From assembly GCA_013215825.1 (NCBI GenBank), contig JABSQN010000008.1, forward strand, positions 1 through 51,556: a DNA stretch of 51,556 nucleotides, in the 5' to 3' direction. Origin of the DNA: Piscirickettsiaceae bacterium. GTDB lineage: Bacteria > Pseudomonadota > Gammaproteobacteria > Nitrosococcales > Methylophagaceae. The position numbers were made by a program, and so were the translations under genes. How positions within the stretch are numbered: the stretch's first letter is position 1; each line of letters starts with the position of its first letter. The notes beneath the pieces are model-generated. The model did no database searches, was not told where the DNA came from, and worked only from the letters and a program-made list of their open reading frames with translations. Shown here piece after piece: positions 30,517 to 41,677 of this stretch.

Positions 30517-30591
30517 CTGATTTTATCAAACTATATTGTTAATAATCTAACAATGTTTATACGTTAAATATTTAACTAATAAGATATTTAC

Positions 30592-30671
30592 TGTCATTCC
30601 CACGAAAGTGGGAATCCAAGGAGCGTGACAATATTAACAGCCCATGGATCCCCGCATTCGCGAGGATGACA
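30592..30671. repeat. Extragenic palindromic repeat after nosZ
   Basis: Starts TGTCATTCCCACGAAAGTGG and ends with its related inverse (GCGAGGATGACA), giving two small hairpins head to head. It belongs to the widespread TGTCATTCCCGCGAAAGCGG-type extragenic repeat. A related single unit in opposite orientation lies at 40735-40766. It sits between the nosZ stop and the terminator. Confidence 0.7.
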
Positions 30672-30683
30672 AGAAATAACGTA

Positions 30684-32603
30684 TTAAACTTCAACAAACA
30701 TACGACCACGCATTTCCATGTGTAATGCATGACAGAACCAGTTACAGTAGAACCACTGAACACCTGGTTTATCAGCAATAAATGTGATTGATGCTGTTTG
30801 TTGTGGACCTACTTCCATTTGCACACCGTGGTTTACCATACAGAAACCATGGGTTACATCTTCAATCATATCCAAGTTAGTTACGATAACAGTTACTTCG
30901 TCACCTAATTTAACGGTAAACTTATCCATACCATAAGCAGGAGCAACAGAAGTCATATAGACACGTACTTTGTTGCCATCACGAATCACTTTGTTATCTG
31001 CTTCAAGCGTAATACCATCTTTCTTTGCTATAGCGCGTGTTGTTGCAAAATAAGGATCATCTCTAGACCACAGTTTTGCAGGCTTCACTTTACTACGGTG
31101 AACCATAATAACATCATGAGGTTCGGCAAAAGCAGGACCATCATGTAGCAATACCATTTCATCACCTGAGATATCAATTAACTGATCATTTTCTGGATGT
31201 AATGGACCTACAGATAAGAATCTATCTTTAGAGAATTTATTCAATGTTACAAGATACTTACCATCAGCATCGCGTGTTTCACCCATTGTGGTGTGGTTAT
31301 GACCTGGCTGATAATGTACATCTAGTTTTTGCAAGATGTAGTTTGATTTCTTACCTTGGTAAGATTCAATCGCTTTTTCAATATTCCATTTACAAATCTG
31401 ACTATCGATAAACAAAGTTGTATACGCATTACCACGACCATCAAATGCAGTATGTAATGGACCTAGACCTAATTCAACTTCAGCTGCGATAGTGTCACGT
31501 GGCTCAATTTTGCCATCAAACAAATCATCAAACTTAGCAATTTCCAACACAGAAACTGTTGGCGATAATTTACCGTTAACCACACAGTATTTACCACCTG
31601 GTGCTGTGTTAATACCATGAGGGCTTTTTGGAACTGGCACATACGCTGTTAATTTAGAACCTTTACGACCATTAACAACTGGAACATCAGATCCTGCTAG
31701 CGTTTGGAAGTCGCCCGCCGCAACAGCCGCTTCAATACGTTCAATATTAAAGATAACTAAGTGATCACGTTCATTACGCATTGTTCCAGCTAAATCTAAG
31801 CTTTCACCTGGCGAGTTATAACAGGTTGAGAATGCATATTTACCGGTGTAATCAGCATCGGTATTATCTAAGTTACCATCAACAATAACCTGCCATTTTA
31901 CTTCCATACTCTCAGCATCAATAGCAGAGAACATGGTGTAATACGCTTCGGTATCATCCATATTACTACCATCATTTGGATGCGGAATAACAAACTCGGC
32001 ATTAGCAAATATGTATTTAGTGAAAGGTACTTTTTGCACACGTAAACCATGAATTGCTTGTACATTAGGTACTTCACAAATCTTGTCTGTTTTCATAATG
32101 TCACAACGAATACGAGCAACACGACTATTTGATTTATCATTGATGAATAAGTATTTACCATCATATTGACCATCAGTCATACTCATATGTGGATGATGTG
32201 CATCACCTGCAAGATGTGTTGTATGGTTTAACACTTCTTTACTTTCATTAGTTAAACCATAACCGGTAGCACTGTCAATATTGAATACAGGGATACGCAT
32301 TATCTCACGCATTGACGGTACGCCCATAATGCGAACTTCACCAGAATGGCCACCACTCCAAAAACCATAATATTCATCTAACTCACCTGGAGCAACAACA
32401 TGATGTGATGCCGCACCTTTGTGGGTATCAGCTAATGCTGGTGCTGACAAGACCGAACCGATACCCGCGCCAATCGCGCCAACAGCACCGACCATCGCTG
32501 TAGAACCACCTAAAAATAAGCGACGGCTCATCTTCACATGTTCACTGGCATTTTTATCCTCAGCATCAACTGCTGGTAAATTTTTATCATTAGGATCAAT
32601 CAT
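30684..32603 (-). CDS. nosZ: Nitrous-oxide reductase, Tat-exported clade I
   Basis: 639 residues. A twin-arginine signal (SRRLFLGG, Arg27-Arg28, followed by a hydrophobic segment and ALA) marks the clade I enzyme. The seven-bladed propeller contributes CuZ histidines ([16 protein letters not shown] and others). The C-terminal cupredoxin domain has the CuA motif [18 protein letters not shown]. It reduces N2O to N2 in the periplasm. It is 30 bases from nosR, with AGGAG seven bases before the start. Confidence 0.98.
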   Translation of the reverse strand: MIDPNDKNLPAVDAEDKNASEHVKMSRRLFLGGSTAMVGAVGAIGAGIGSVLSAPALADTHKGAASHHVVAPGELDEYYGFWSGGHSGEVRIMGVPSMREIMRIPVFNIDSATGYGLTNESKEVLNHTTHLAGDAHHPHMSMTDGQYDGKYLFINDKSNSRVARIRCDIMKTDKICEVPNVQAIHGLRVQKVPFTKYIFANAEFVIPHPNDGSNMDDTEAYYTMFSAIDAESMEVKWQVIVDGNLDNTDADYTGKYAFSTCYNSPGESLDLAGTMRNERDHLVIFNIERIEAAVAAGDFQTLAGSDVPVVNGRKGSKLTAYVPVPKSPHGINTAPGGKYCVVNGKLSPTVSVLEIAKFDDLFDGKIEPRDTIAAEVELGLGPLHTAFDGRGNAYTTLFIDSQICKWNIEKAIESYQGKKSNYILQKLDVHYQPGHNHTTMGETRDADGKYLVTLNKFSKDRFLSVGPLHPENDQLIDISGDEMVLLHDGPAFAEPHDVIMVHRSKVKPAKLWSRDDPYFATTRAIAKKDGITLEADNKVIRDGNKVRVYMTSVAPAYGMDKFTVKLGDEVTVIVTNLDMIEDVTHGFCMVNHGVQMEVGPQQTASITFIADKPGVQWFYCNWFCHALHMEMRGRMFVEV

Positions 32604-32633
32604 TGTTTTCTCCTGGTTAAAATTATTTTTAAA

Positions 32634-34781
32634 CTACTTATTTACTTGAACTACTGGAATTTCATTTAATTTGCCATCCATCTTATGACGCTTTTTATAC
32701 TGTTTTAATAATGGTGGGCATTTTTGTTCATCGTGATAAGTTACTTGGCAATCCAAACACCAATGACACTCATTGGCATTAATCTCACCGGTTGGATGAA
32801 TCGCTTGGATCTCACATTCATCAGCACAAACCTGACAGGGTGTGCCACATTCTTTACGGCGTTTAAGCCAATCAAATAAACGGAATTTCGACGGTATTGC
32901 TAATGCCGCACCCAATGGGCAGATATAACGGCAATACACTTTATTAGTAAATATAGACATCGATAATAAAATTACGGCATATAATACGTAGCCCCATTCA
33001 CGCTGAAACTTCAACATGATCACGGTTTTAAAGGGTTCTATTTCTGCATAACGTTCAGCTTCACTCATTGATTCTAATGAAATAGCAAACAGACCTAATA
33101 AAATAAGATATTTCACTGCCCATAAACGTTCATGCAAGGCAAAAGGCACGACAAATTGTTTTACTTTGAATTTTCGAGCAATTTCATTGATCAATTCTTG
33201 CAAAGCACCAAAAGGACACAACCAACCACAGAAGATACCTCGGCCCCAAAGCAAGAGTGTCATGGCGACAAACCCCCACAAAATAAACATTATAGGATCT
33301 AGCAAGAAGGTATCCCACTTAAAGTCGCCGGTAGCAGCAAAGACAAAGGTGAATACATTGACAATGGATAGCTGACCCAAGGTATACCAACCAATAAAGA
33401 ATACGGTATAAACTAAAAATGCCTTACGGAATAAGCGTAAAAACTTGGGATGCTTATCAAGATAATCTTGCAAGATAATAACGGTAAATAACATCACTAA
33501 ACTAATGACTAATACTGTAATTTGGAATGCTTTATTACGCCAAACCGATACCCATAAAGCTTCTGGCTCTTCTTCTACGTATACTGGTTGAATAGGTCTA
33601 TCAATATAGCTCTCAAGGGTTTGATAAGCCCCAAAGAAGCGAGTAAAAACACTGTCTAACGGCCCAGTTTGACGACGAACTAATAACTCAACTTGCCACG
33701 GAGCGCCAATATCAAACTTGGCTTTATCTCTAATAATAAAGATAACTTTTTCATCAAATTTCGGTGCGCCATCAATATATATATCGTTAATTCGGTAGTA
33801 ATCTGAATCTCTAAAAATAACCGATGTTTCGCCCTGTTGCACTTGAAAACGGTCAAAAATACCACCACGAACAAACCCATTACCTTTGAATGAATAATCA
33901 CCCACCCCCATCACCGCAATCGCTTGATCACCTAGTTTGAGTTCAGACATTAACCATTTATATTCGCCCTCACCTAGAATGTTTTTACCAATTGTTGGGA
34001 TATTTAAGGGTGCATAATATAATCTAGCGAATAGCTTATCAGCACGTCCTTCATCATCACCATGGTTGTCCCACGCAGCTTCAGTACCTTCAAAAGCAGC
34101 ATCAACTTCACCATAATTTAGCTCTAGGCGACGAATAGAGCCATCACCCGTTAATGTCAGCCAATCTGCTTTAGTAAATATATCGTGTTTAACCGTTGCG
34201 GGTAAAACGACCATTTCACGGCCTAGGTCAATAATACCCACCAGCCCAGCCACCTTTTTAGCCGAACGCATAATCACTTCATTAACCACCATCACAGTGA
34301 CCGTTGCACCCGATAAGGAGTCAATACTACGTACGCCTTCTTTACTGGATTTTCCGACTACAATATGTTCGGTCACATTGGCATCAATAAGCTGATCTGA
34401 GAAATCGAATAATTTTTGTTCAGGAATACCGACTAATAAGATAGGTTCATGGTGGGATAAAACGCGGACAGCTCTAATTTGACCTACAATATCCATTGCT
34501 ACTAAGACATTGACAGTCTTACCGGAATAAGCAGGAATACTAACGACATCATCAGTTTCAAAGGCATAACCGAGTATGTCTTCATCTTTATATATGGTTC
34601 TTATTTCAGGCTGATCTTTTGCTATTGGGGCTTTTTCAGAAACCTTAGTCGCTGAAGGAAAGGCTGATTTAACAGTTTGAATTTGTTCTTCGATTGCAAC
34701 GGGATTCATTGCGTAACTATTGCTGACAGCTAGCAGACATATCGCGACTAATAATCGCAGTATATAAACTAATTTCCCCAT
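32634..34781 (-). CDS. nosR: NosR, membrane flavo-iron-sulphur protein
   Basis: 715 residues. A signal segment (about 1-24) leads to a periplasmic FMN-binding domain with the covalent-flavin motif SGATVTV, then about six membrane helices containing CGWLCPFGALQ and CRYICPLGAA, and a C-terminal cytoplasmic ferredoxin-like part with CGTPCQVCADEC and CHWCLDCQ. NosR is required for nosZ expression and electron supply to NosZ. It heads the nosRZ unit behind a Dnr-like site. Confidence 0.96.
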   Translation of the reverse strand: MGKLVYILRLLVAICLLAVSNSYAMNPVAIEEQIQTVKSAFPSATKVSEKAPIAKDQPEIRTIYKDEDILGYAFETDDVVSIPAYSGKTVNVLVAMDIVGQIRAVRVLSHHEPILLVGIPEQKLFDFSDQLIDANVTEHIVVGKSSKEGVRSIDSLSGATVTVMVVNEVIMRSAKKVAGLVGIIDLGREMVVLPATVKHDIFTKADWLTLTGDGSIRRLELNYGEVDAAFEGTEAAWDNHGDDEGRADKLFARLYYAPLNIPTIGKNILGEGEYKWLMSELKLGDQAIAVMGVGDYSFKGNGFVRGGIFDRFQVQQGETSVIFRDSDYYRINDIYIDGAPKFDEKVIFIIRDKAKFDIGAPWQVELLVRRQTGPLDSVFTRFFGAYQTLESYIDRPIQPVYVEEEPEALWVSVWRNKAFQITVLVISLVMLFTVIILQDYLDKHPKFLRLFRKAFLVYTVFFIGWYTLGQLSIVNVFTFVFAATGDFKWDTFLLDPIMFILWGFVAMTLLLWGRGIFCGWLCPFGALQELINEIARKFKVKQFVVPFALHERLWAVKYLILLGLFAISLESMSEAERYAEIEPFKTVIMLKFQREWGYVLYAVILLSMSIFTNKVYCRYICPLGAALAIPSKFRLFDWLKRRKECGTPCQVCADECEIQAIHPTGEINANECHWCLDCQVTYHDEQKCPPLLKQYKKRHKMDGKLNEIPVVQVNK

Positions 34782-34912
34782 TATCTCAATTCCAAAACAA
34801 TCTGATTGATGGAAAGTGTACCCACTATAATTATGTAATTAAATAGCCATATGCATTATCTAACCTAAATCACGAAAATAGTGTGTTATATGACTTATTT
34901 CTTCTATCAAAA

Positions 34913-34926
34913 TTGATCAAGGTCAA
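34913..34926 (-). promoter_or_regulatory. Dnr/Fnr-like operator of nosR
   Basis: Plus-strand TTGATCAAGGTCAA, one base from the Fnr/Dnr consensus TTGAT-N4-ATCAA. Reading on the minus strand, the hexamer TATAAC (plus-strand 34885-34890) lies where the -10 box should be if the site is centred at -41.5, predicting a start near 34878 and a leader of about 97 bases. Confidence 0.8.
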
Positions 34927-34941
34927 TTTTCAGTATGATTT

Positions 34942-36627
34942 TTAAACGTTAGATTTAGCCAATTGCGCTTTAATCTTATCGGCTACTCGAAATGAATTAG
35001 CATAGATAGTCCATGTCGGGGTGATACTGCCACCATTAGGCATAAAACTGCCATCTGTAACAAATATATTGCTGGTGCCATGTACGCGACAATCGGTATC
35101 TAATGCTGATGTTTTCGGATCCTGGCCGAAACGTAATCCACCGGCAATCAGGTTTGATGTTGGTGCTGAAAATGCAGTGCCGTAATATTCGGTTGCACCC
35201 ATTTGTTTCATCACTTCCACGCCTTTATCAACAATATATTGAGCCACCTTTAGATCGTGTGGATGAAACCCTACTTTCACTTTTGCAACGGGGGTGCCCC
35301 ATTTGTCTTTTTCAATATCATCTAAACTGACATGACAATCATCTGTGGGCAACCAATCACAAAAAACTTCAAACTTAAAATCCCGTGATTGAGTAAAATG
35401 TGACTTTAGCCGTTGTTTGAACTTTGTCCCCCAAATTAAATCACCATTATCATCACGTTTTAGGCTATTTGCTGTTGATGTTGGAGATGGTGGATCAAAG
35501 ACAAAATCTATTGTGCCACCTTTTACTCGCTTATCAAACGTGGTTTTATCATCAATAAAATACCAATCTTGCAGTGCACGATTAAAGAATGGACCTAGCA
35601 CCGTTAAGTCAGAGGCTTGTTCTTGCGTTAATTGACTCAAATCAAATATGCCATGGCCTGTACCACCGGCGCAGCAATGTAAGTTTTTGCCTAATTGATT
35701 GTATTTATTGCCAATACCATTGGGATGTTTATCGCCGGTAGAACTAAGTAATAAACGACTAGATTCAATGGAATAACAGGCAACGGTAATAATTTTTGCA
35801 TAAATTCGCTGACTATTGCCGTCTTGATCATAATAATCAACCGATATGCCATTGCCCTCTTTATCTGTATTGATATGATAAACCTTAGCATGAGTAATAA
35901 CTTGGCACTGTTCCGTCTTAACCGCATCATCTAATAATGCCGCCCGCGAGCTGGCTTTAGCCCCCGAATGACAGCCATAACGGCCACAATAGCCTGAATA
36001 TTCACAACTATTACGACCATTAAAAGGCTTTGATAAAATTCCTCGTGCCATCGGTATTGGATAAAAACCTAATGCTGTTGTTGCCTTATCAAACCAATTA
36101 GCAATGGGATGTTCTGACGTTGGCGGCATGGGATAATCTGCTGTTGAGCGAGGTTCAAGATTGGGATGATTAACGATCTTGCCTGAAATGCCAACGACGT
36201 GTTCAACCTTGGTGTAATACGGTTCTAAATCATCATATGTAATTGGCCAATCAACAATATTCGCGCCTTCAATCGGTCCAAACTCTGATAAAAGTCGGAA
36301 ATCTTCTGGTTTAAGTCGATGGAAATAACCACTCATAAAGTTACTAGCACCGCCCACAATATTGCCGCCCCAAAACTCTGACGTAGTATCACTAGACCAT
36401 GTTCCATCGCCGTTTGGCTCTTCTAATACATGGCGTTCATCTTTAATCTTTGAACGAAAAACATCACGCCGGCCCAACATTTCATCCTTCTTGAAGTCAT
36501 TTTCATCATACCAGCCACCTTTTTCTAATACGACAACGCGATAGCCTGCTTTTGATAATTCATAGGCAATAGGTGAACCACCGGCACCACTACCAATAAC
36601 GCAAACATCGTATTCTTGATTATTCAT
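34942..36627 (-). CDS. GMC-family oxidoreductase (gluconate dehydrogenase-like)
   Basis: 561 residues from the ATG at 36627 (MNNQEYDVCVIGSGAGG), which overlaps the stop of the preceding small-subunit gene by four bases (ATGA). An N-terminal FAD-binding motif GSGAGGSPIAYELS and C-terminal GMC segments (GLRFGQDPKTSALD, FVTDGSFMPNGGSITPT) place it with flavin subunits of membrane-bound gluconate/sugar/alcohol dehydrogenases. It has no export signal of its own and probably leaves with its Tat-signal partner. The usual cytochrome c subunit is missing nearby. The substrate is unknown. Confidence 0.85.
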   Translation of the reverse strand: MNNQEYDVCVIGSGAGGSPIAYELSKAGYRVVVLEKGGWYDENDFKKDEMLGRRDVFRSKIKDERHVLEEPNGDGTWSSDTTSEFWGGNIVGGASNFMSGYFHRLKPEDFRLLSEFGPIEGANIVDWPITYDDLEPYYTKVEHVVGISGKIVNHPNLEPRSTADYPMPPTSEHPIANWFDKATTALGFYPIPMARGILSKPFNGRNSCEYSGYCGRYGCHSGAKASSRAALLDDAVKTEQCQVITHAKVYHINTDKEGNGISVDYYDQDGNSQRIYAKIITVACYSIESSRLLLSSTGDKHPNGIGNKYNQLGKNLHCCAGGTGHGIFDLSQLTQEQASDLTVLGPFFNRALQDWYFIDDKTTFDKRVKGGTIDFVFDPPSPTSTANSLKRDDNGDLIWGTKFKQRLKSHFTQSRDFKFEVFCDWLPTDDCHVSLDDIEKDKWGTPVAKVKVGFHPHDLKVAQYIVDKGVEVMKQMGATEYYGTAFSAPTSNLIAGGLRFGQDPKTSALDTDCRVHGTSNIFVTDGSFMPNGGSITPTWTIYANSFRVADKIKAQLAKSNV

Positions 36628-37277
36628 GTGAAATCTCGATATGTTTTGCCAGTAATAGGTGCAGGAAAACCTGCTTGATGTTGCAACCATTGCCAGCCAA
36701 TACCATTAGGATTACCGCCATAAATAGGATCGAGCATTAAAGCTTCCGTTAAATAATACATTAGAATAGAAAGCCAATTCTCACCGGCACCAGAGCTGGC
36801 GACTTGTTTAAGTATCTTATCTTGCTGAGCCTGAGTCAGTTTAATAAAGTGTTCGCCATGCGTTTGTGTGGATAAATCATCAAGCCAGCCTATACCTTTG
36901 GCAATAAAACTCGGATCATCATCGTCAATATTTTCTGGATCGGTCATTGCCCATTCAAGATAGGCAATGGCATTTAAATCACGCGCACTAGGTCCATCAC
37001 CATCATCAGGAAACAACTGCATTTGCACAGCATCAAGTATTTGTTGTTGTTCATGAGTAAAGTAATCGTTATCTGCATTATTGCTAGTGATGACGACATC
37101 ATCTTGCTCACCAAATGAAAGATCACAAGCCGCCAGACCTGATAATAAGGAAAGAGCAATACTGCTTCTTAAAAATGCACGTCGATTAAGCCCACTTGCT
37201 AATGCACCTCCTCGATATTCCTTTTTTATAGCGCCTCGCTTTTCACTTAGCACATTATTCGATGCACTTTTTAACAT
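36624..37277 (-). CDS. Tat-exported small subunit, gluconate 2-dehydrogenase subunit 3-like
   Basis: 217 residues with a twin-arginine signal (LNRRAFLRSS, Arg32-Arg33), a hydrophobic stretch and a possible lipobox Cys at 51. The mature part (YFTHEQQQILDAVQMQLFPDDGDGPSARD) matches the small subunit that accompanies GMC dehydrogenases. It overlaps the TlpA-like gene upstream by 7 bases and the GMC gene downstream by 4, so the three form one translationally coupled operon. Its role would be export and membrane docking of the flavin subunit. Confidence 0.82.
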   Translation of the reverse strand: MLKSASNNVLSEKRGAIKKEYRGGALASGLNRRAFLRSSIALSLLSGLAACDLSFGEQDDVVITSNNADNDYFTHEQQQILDAVQMQLFPDDGDGPSARDLNAIAYLEWAMTDPENIDDDDPSFIAKGIGWLDDLSTQTHGEHFIKLTQAQQDKILKQVASSGAGENWLSILMYYLTEALMLDPIYGGNPNGIGWQWLQHQAGFPAPITGKTYRDFT

Positions 37278-37801
37278 TGAGCAGGTTGTTGATCACAAGA
37301 TGTATTCCACTGCCCAACCAAAGAACGAATGTCCATAGGAACGCGATCCCGATACTGAATAACACCATTAATATCAATAATAAACTCCGTTGGCGTGCCC
37401 CATACACTATAAAGATCTGTAATTTTTTCATCATGATCAAATGCTAAAGCATAATTAATATTACGTTTTTGCTTGAATTCCATCATTTTTTCAACAGAAT
37501 CTTTCCTACTAGTGTTGATAGCAATGATCTTAATATCATCAGAAAAATCAGCTTGTACATTCTTTAATTTTGGAATTTCTTTTATACAATAGCCACACCA
37601 TGTATTCCAAAAAACCAAATACACAGCCTGCTTACCGTGGTAATCACTTAATTTGAATATTGAACCATCTGTTTGACGAATTTCAAAGTCAGCTGCTTGT
37701 TGCCCCTCTTCTGCTTTAAAATGATTTGCTGACACGAACATACTCATCAAGTTAAATGCCAAAAAAACGATTATTGAATATTTTCTATGCACTTTTTCCA
37801 T
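37271..37801 (-). CDS. TlpA/ResA-like periplasmic thioredoxin
   Basis: 176 residues. A signal peptide or anchor (about 10-25) is followed by a thioredoxin fold with active site WCGYC (Cys69, Cys72) and the cis-Pro loop WGTPTEF. Proteins of this group reduce disulphides in apocytochromes or copper proteins. The C-terminal tail carries two more cysteines (SCDQQPAQC). First gene of the coupled unit with the small subunit and GMC genes, divergent from dnr. A service role for cytochrome or copper-site assembly in the island is an inference. Confidence 0.85.
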   Translation of the reverse strand: MEKVHRKYSIIVFLAFNLMSMFVSANHFKAEEGQQAADFEIRQTDGSIFKLSDYHGKQAVYLVFWNTWCGYCIKEIPKLKNVQADFSDDIKIIAINTSRKDSVEKMMEFKQKRNINYALAFDHDEKITDLYSVWGTPTEFIIDINGVIQYRDRVPMDIRSLVGQWNTSCDQQPAQC

Positions 37802-37876
37802 CCTAAATTAAACGTCATGCTATTACCGACAAATCAACAGAAATAATGTTGCATTACAAGGAGCGGTAACATTCTT

Positions 37877-37963
37877 ATGATTACTGCAATACCTCTCTCT
37901 CCCGAGTTCACATCATCCCATACTTTAACTGCTACAATACTTTTCGTGTTTATTAATGGATGA
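37877..37963 (+). CDS. Possible 28-residue upstream ORF coupled to dnr
   Basis: A short frame MITAIPLSPEF... ending in FVFING begins after AAGGAG (12-base spacer) and its TGA overlaps an ATG of dnr by four bases (ATGA at 37960). This arrangement could couple its translation to dnr. It shares the peptide SPEF and surrounding bases with a small frame in the nirS leader. No homologue known; it may be chance. Confidence 0.3.
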   Translation: MITAIPLSPEFTSSHTLTATILFVFING

Positions 37964-38688
37964 TATTGATGAAAAACTCAAAAACAGACCGTATAGCGTT
38001 AAATGGGTTTATTTTAAATACCATTCGACAATGCCCGTTATTACAACCACTACCCGCCGAAGATTTTGATGAGCTTATCCAACAATCTCATGCAAAACAG
38101 CTTTCTGAAAATGCGGTATTATTTGAACAAGGCTCACCACTGACAGATATTTACTTATTAATGTCTGGTGGCATCAAATTACAACGTTTAGCACCTAATG
38201 GTGACGAGAAAGTCATTGAGATCATTCGGCCAGGACAAACATTTGCTGAGGCGGCATTATTTTCTGGTGGATCATGTTACCCGGTTTCGGCAATTTCTAT
38301 TACGCCCTCTATGGTGGTGGCAATTCATGCTGAAACATATCTGAAATTATTAAACAATTCTAATGATTTGTGCCTGACTTTATTAGCTAAGTTGAGCCAG
38401 AAATTACATTGGATGGTTAATGAAGTTGATCGTTTAACCTTACATAATGCAACATTTCGCCTGGTTGATTACCTGCTAAGTCATATTCCAGAAAACAGTA
38501 ATAATCGTACTGGTGTTAGTCTTGTTGCACCCAAGCATGTCATTGCTTCTCGCCTATCGATTAAGCCGGAAACGCTATCACGAACATTAAAGAGCCTTGC
38601 TAAACAAGGACTTATTAATTTAGATGGGTCACATATCGAATTAGTAAATATTGAAAAATTACGCCAACTTATTTCTTTGGAAACTTAG
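37960..38688 (+). CDS. dnr: Crp/Fnr-family regulator, Dnr-like
   Basis: 242 residues (239 if the ATG at 37969 is used). An N-terminal cyclic-nucleotide-type effector domain (GSPLTDIYLLMSGGIKL, PGQTFAEAALFSGG) is followed by a dimerisation helix and a winged helix with recognition helix KPETLSRTLKSL, whose Glu-x-x-Ser-Arg is the Fnr/Dnr type that reads TTGAT. The cluster of N-terminal cysteines of Fnr is absent, as in Dnr/Nnr, which sense NO through haem. It sits between the two denitrification arms and is the obvious regulator of the operators found at nosR, norC and nirS. Confidence 0.88.
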   Translation: MILMKNSKTDRIALNGFILNTIRQCPLLQPLPAEDFDELIQQSHAKQLSENAVLFEQGSPLTDIYLLMSGGIKLQRLAPNGDEKVIEIIRPGQTFAEAALFSGGSCYPVSAISITPSMVVAIHAETYLKLLNNSNDLCLTLLAKLSQKLHWMVNEVDRLTLHNATFRLVDYLLSHIPENSNNRTGVSLVAPKHVIASRLSIKPETLSRTLKSLAKQGLINLDGSHIELVNIEKLRQLISLET

Positions 38689-38704
38689 ACATTCAATTCA
38701 TAAT

Positions 38705-38718
38705 TTGATATAAGTCAA
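38705..38718 (+). promoter_or_regulatory. Dnr/Fnr-like operator of norC
   Basis: TTGATATAAGTCAA, one base from consensus. A -10-like TATACT lies at 38741-38746, exactly where expected for a site centred at -41.5, giving a predicted start near 38753, about 33 bases before the norC ATG. Confidence 0.85.
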
Positions 38719-38785
38719 TGCTAACGATATTTAACTTCTATATACTGCTCGACCAAGCAAATTTATCACTTTAGGAGATGTACTA

Positions 38786-39223
38786 ATGAGAGAAACCTTT
38801 ACTAAGGGCATGGCCCGCAATATTTACTATGGGGGCTCTGTTTTCTTCTTCCTGGTACTTATTGGATTAACTGTGGATACAGTTAATCGGCTGCCCGCAA
38901 CAGATAATAGAGAAAACTTAACCGAACAAGTTAAAGCTGGTAAAAGGATTTGGGAAGTTAACAACTGTATCGGTTGTCATACTTTGATGGGTGAAGGCGC
39001 TTATTTCGCACCTGAACTTGGTAATGTATATACCCGTTTTGGTGAAAGTACAGAAGCTATCAAGGCCTTTATAAAATATCGTCCTGTAGATGGTATTCCC
39101 GGTCGTCGTAGCATGCCTCAGTTCAATTTGACTGATGAAGAGCTGGAAGAAGTAGCTCAGTTTCTTAAATATGTTGATGGCGTTAAGAAAGCCAGAGACT
39201 GGCCACCGAATATTCAAGGTTAA
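38786..39223 (+). CDS. norC: Nitric oxide reductase cytochrome c subunit
   Basis: 145 residues with one N-terminal membrane anchor (about 15-33) and a single c-haem motif CIGCH at 61-65, with a distal Met in GRRSMPQFNLT. NorC passes electrons to NorB. GGAG lies about nine bases before the ATG. It is the first gene behind the Dnr-type promoter and is followed by norB after 14 bases. Confidence 0.97.
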   Translation: MRETFTKGMARNIYYGGSVFFFLVLIGLTVDTVNRLPATDNRENLTEQVKAGKRIWEVNNCIGCHTLMGEGAYFAPELGNVYTRFGESTEAIKAFIKYRPVDGIPGRRSMPQFNLTDEELEEVAQFLKYVDGVKKARDWPPNIQG

Positions 39224-39234
39224 GGAGAATATAA

Positions 39235-40620
<1,386 letters not shown>

Positions 40621-40651
40621 AGAAAACTGATCTACAAGTGTAATACGAAAT

Positions 40652-40680
40652 ATACCGCCTAAAAAGGCGGTATATTTTTA
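40652..40680 (+). terminator. Intrinsic terminator after norB
   Basis: Perfect 9-base arms ATACCGCCT (40652-40660) and AGGCGGTAT (40665-40673) with an AAAA loop, followed by ATTTTTA. It separates norCB from norEF and the accessory genes. Confidence 0.9.
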
Positions 40681-40734
40681 TCTAAACTATCATCTTCGTG
40701 AATACAGGGGTCTAACGATAGTGAATATATTTAC

Positions 40735-40766
40735 TGTCCATGGGTTCCCATTTTCATGGGAATGAC
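40735..40766. repeat. Extragenic palindromic repeat, related to 30592-30671
   Basis: On the minus strand it begins TGTCATTCCCATGAAAATGG, matching the unit after nosZ at about 20 of 23 positions. A small hairpin forms from TTCCCA and TGGGAA. It lies between the norB terminator and norE. Confidence 0.65.
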
Positions 40767-40837
40767 AAAACAAGAAATTATTCAAAGTATCGGGGAAAAT
40801 ACCGAGCTACTTTTTAAATTTTTATAACAAGGTTTTT

Positions 40838-41419
40838 GTGAACACCGACATTACTTACAAAGAGCCCAAACTACTTCCAGGCGATCTCGCTATCTGGATC
40901 TTTATTTTTATGGAGTTATTAGTTTTTGCTTTGTTTTTTATTACATACGCCGTGATGCGTATGCAAAATATTGAGCTATTTAATCATTATCAGCTCACAC
41001 TAAACCGTGAGATCGGCTTAGCCAATACTTTGTTATTAATTACATCTAGCTATTTTGTCGTCCGTGCCGTACATACAATACGGGATAATAATGTTCAAGG
41101 CTGTATCCAGTGGCTTTATGCTGCTCTTGCTGGCGGTGCTGGTTTTTTAATTTTAAAATCCTTTGAATATTATGATAAATTTTCAGCAGGTATTAATTTA
41201 GAAACTAATACCTTTTATATGTTCTATTTGTCATTGACCCTATTCCATTTTCTACATGTTATTTTGGGTATGATTATTCTCTTTGCCATCGTGATAAAAG
41301 CAAAACGAGGGGCGTATAACGCTCAAAATCATACCGGCGTAGAAACAGGGGCATCTTATTGGCATATGGTTGATTTAGTTTGGATTATTTTATTTCCATT
41401 GGTGTATATAATACGATGA
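40838..41419 (+). CDS. norE: NorE, cytochrome oxidase subunit III-like
   Basis: 193 residues with five membrane helices, GTG start. The opening LLPGDLAIWIFIFMELLVFALFF and the ending GASYWHMVDLVWIILFPLVYIIR are typical of the NorE group of haem-copper oxidase subunit III proteins. NorE is an accessory factor that improves NO reductase activity or stability. The start is separated from norB by a terminator and repeat, so a separate promoter is likely. Overlaps norF by four bases. Confidence 0.92.
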   Translation: MNTDITYKEPKLLPGDLAIWIFIFMELLVFALFFITYAVMRMQNIELFNHYQLTLNREIGLANTLLLITSSYFVVRAVHTIRDNNVQGCIQWLYAALAGGAGFLILKSFEYYDKFSAGINLETNTFYMFYLSLTLFHFLHVILGMIILFAIVIKAKRGAYNAQNHTGVETGASYWHMVDLVWIILFPLVYIIR

Positions 41420-41676
41420 AAAATTGCCACTCTATTCAGATTACCTGGATCGTTATGATGCTATTAACGCTCACCACCTATGTTATTGGTGAACAGTTGT
41501 ATAGCGGCATAATGGTGGTGCTGTTTTTATTATTTACGGCTCTAATAAAAGGTGGATTGATTATCCGTGAATTTATGGAATTAAAAGGCGTCTCATTATT
41601 ATGGCGAGTGATTATGTATGGCTGGTTAACAACTGTATGTTTTGCCATTGTCGTTACTTATATGTTGAGTATTTAA
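41416..41676 (+). CDS. norF: NorF-like small membrane protein
   Basis: 86 residues from the ATG at 41416, which overlaps the norE stop (ATGA); a longer frame inside norE is not used. Three membrane helices (about 8-27, 30-48, 62-84), the pattern of NorF, which works together with NorE. The segment LIIREFMELKG is like the carboxy-oxidase subunit IV family. Assignment rests on topology, motif and position. Confidence 0.85.
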   Translation: MKNCHSIQITWIVMMLLTLTTYVIGEQLYSGIMVVLFLLFTALIKGGLIIREFMELKGVSLLWRVIMYGWLTTVCFAIVVTYMLSI

Positions 41677-41677
41677 T

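Noticed and set aside
41380-41415. Longer start for NorF inside norE
   Set aside because: The ATG at 41416 overlaps the norE stop in the usual ATGA manner and gives a standard NorF length.
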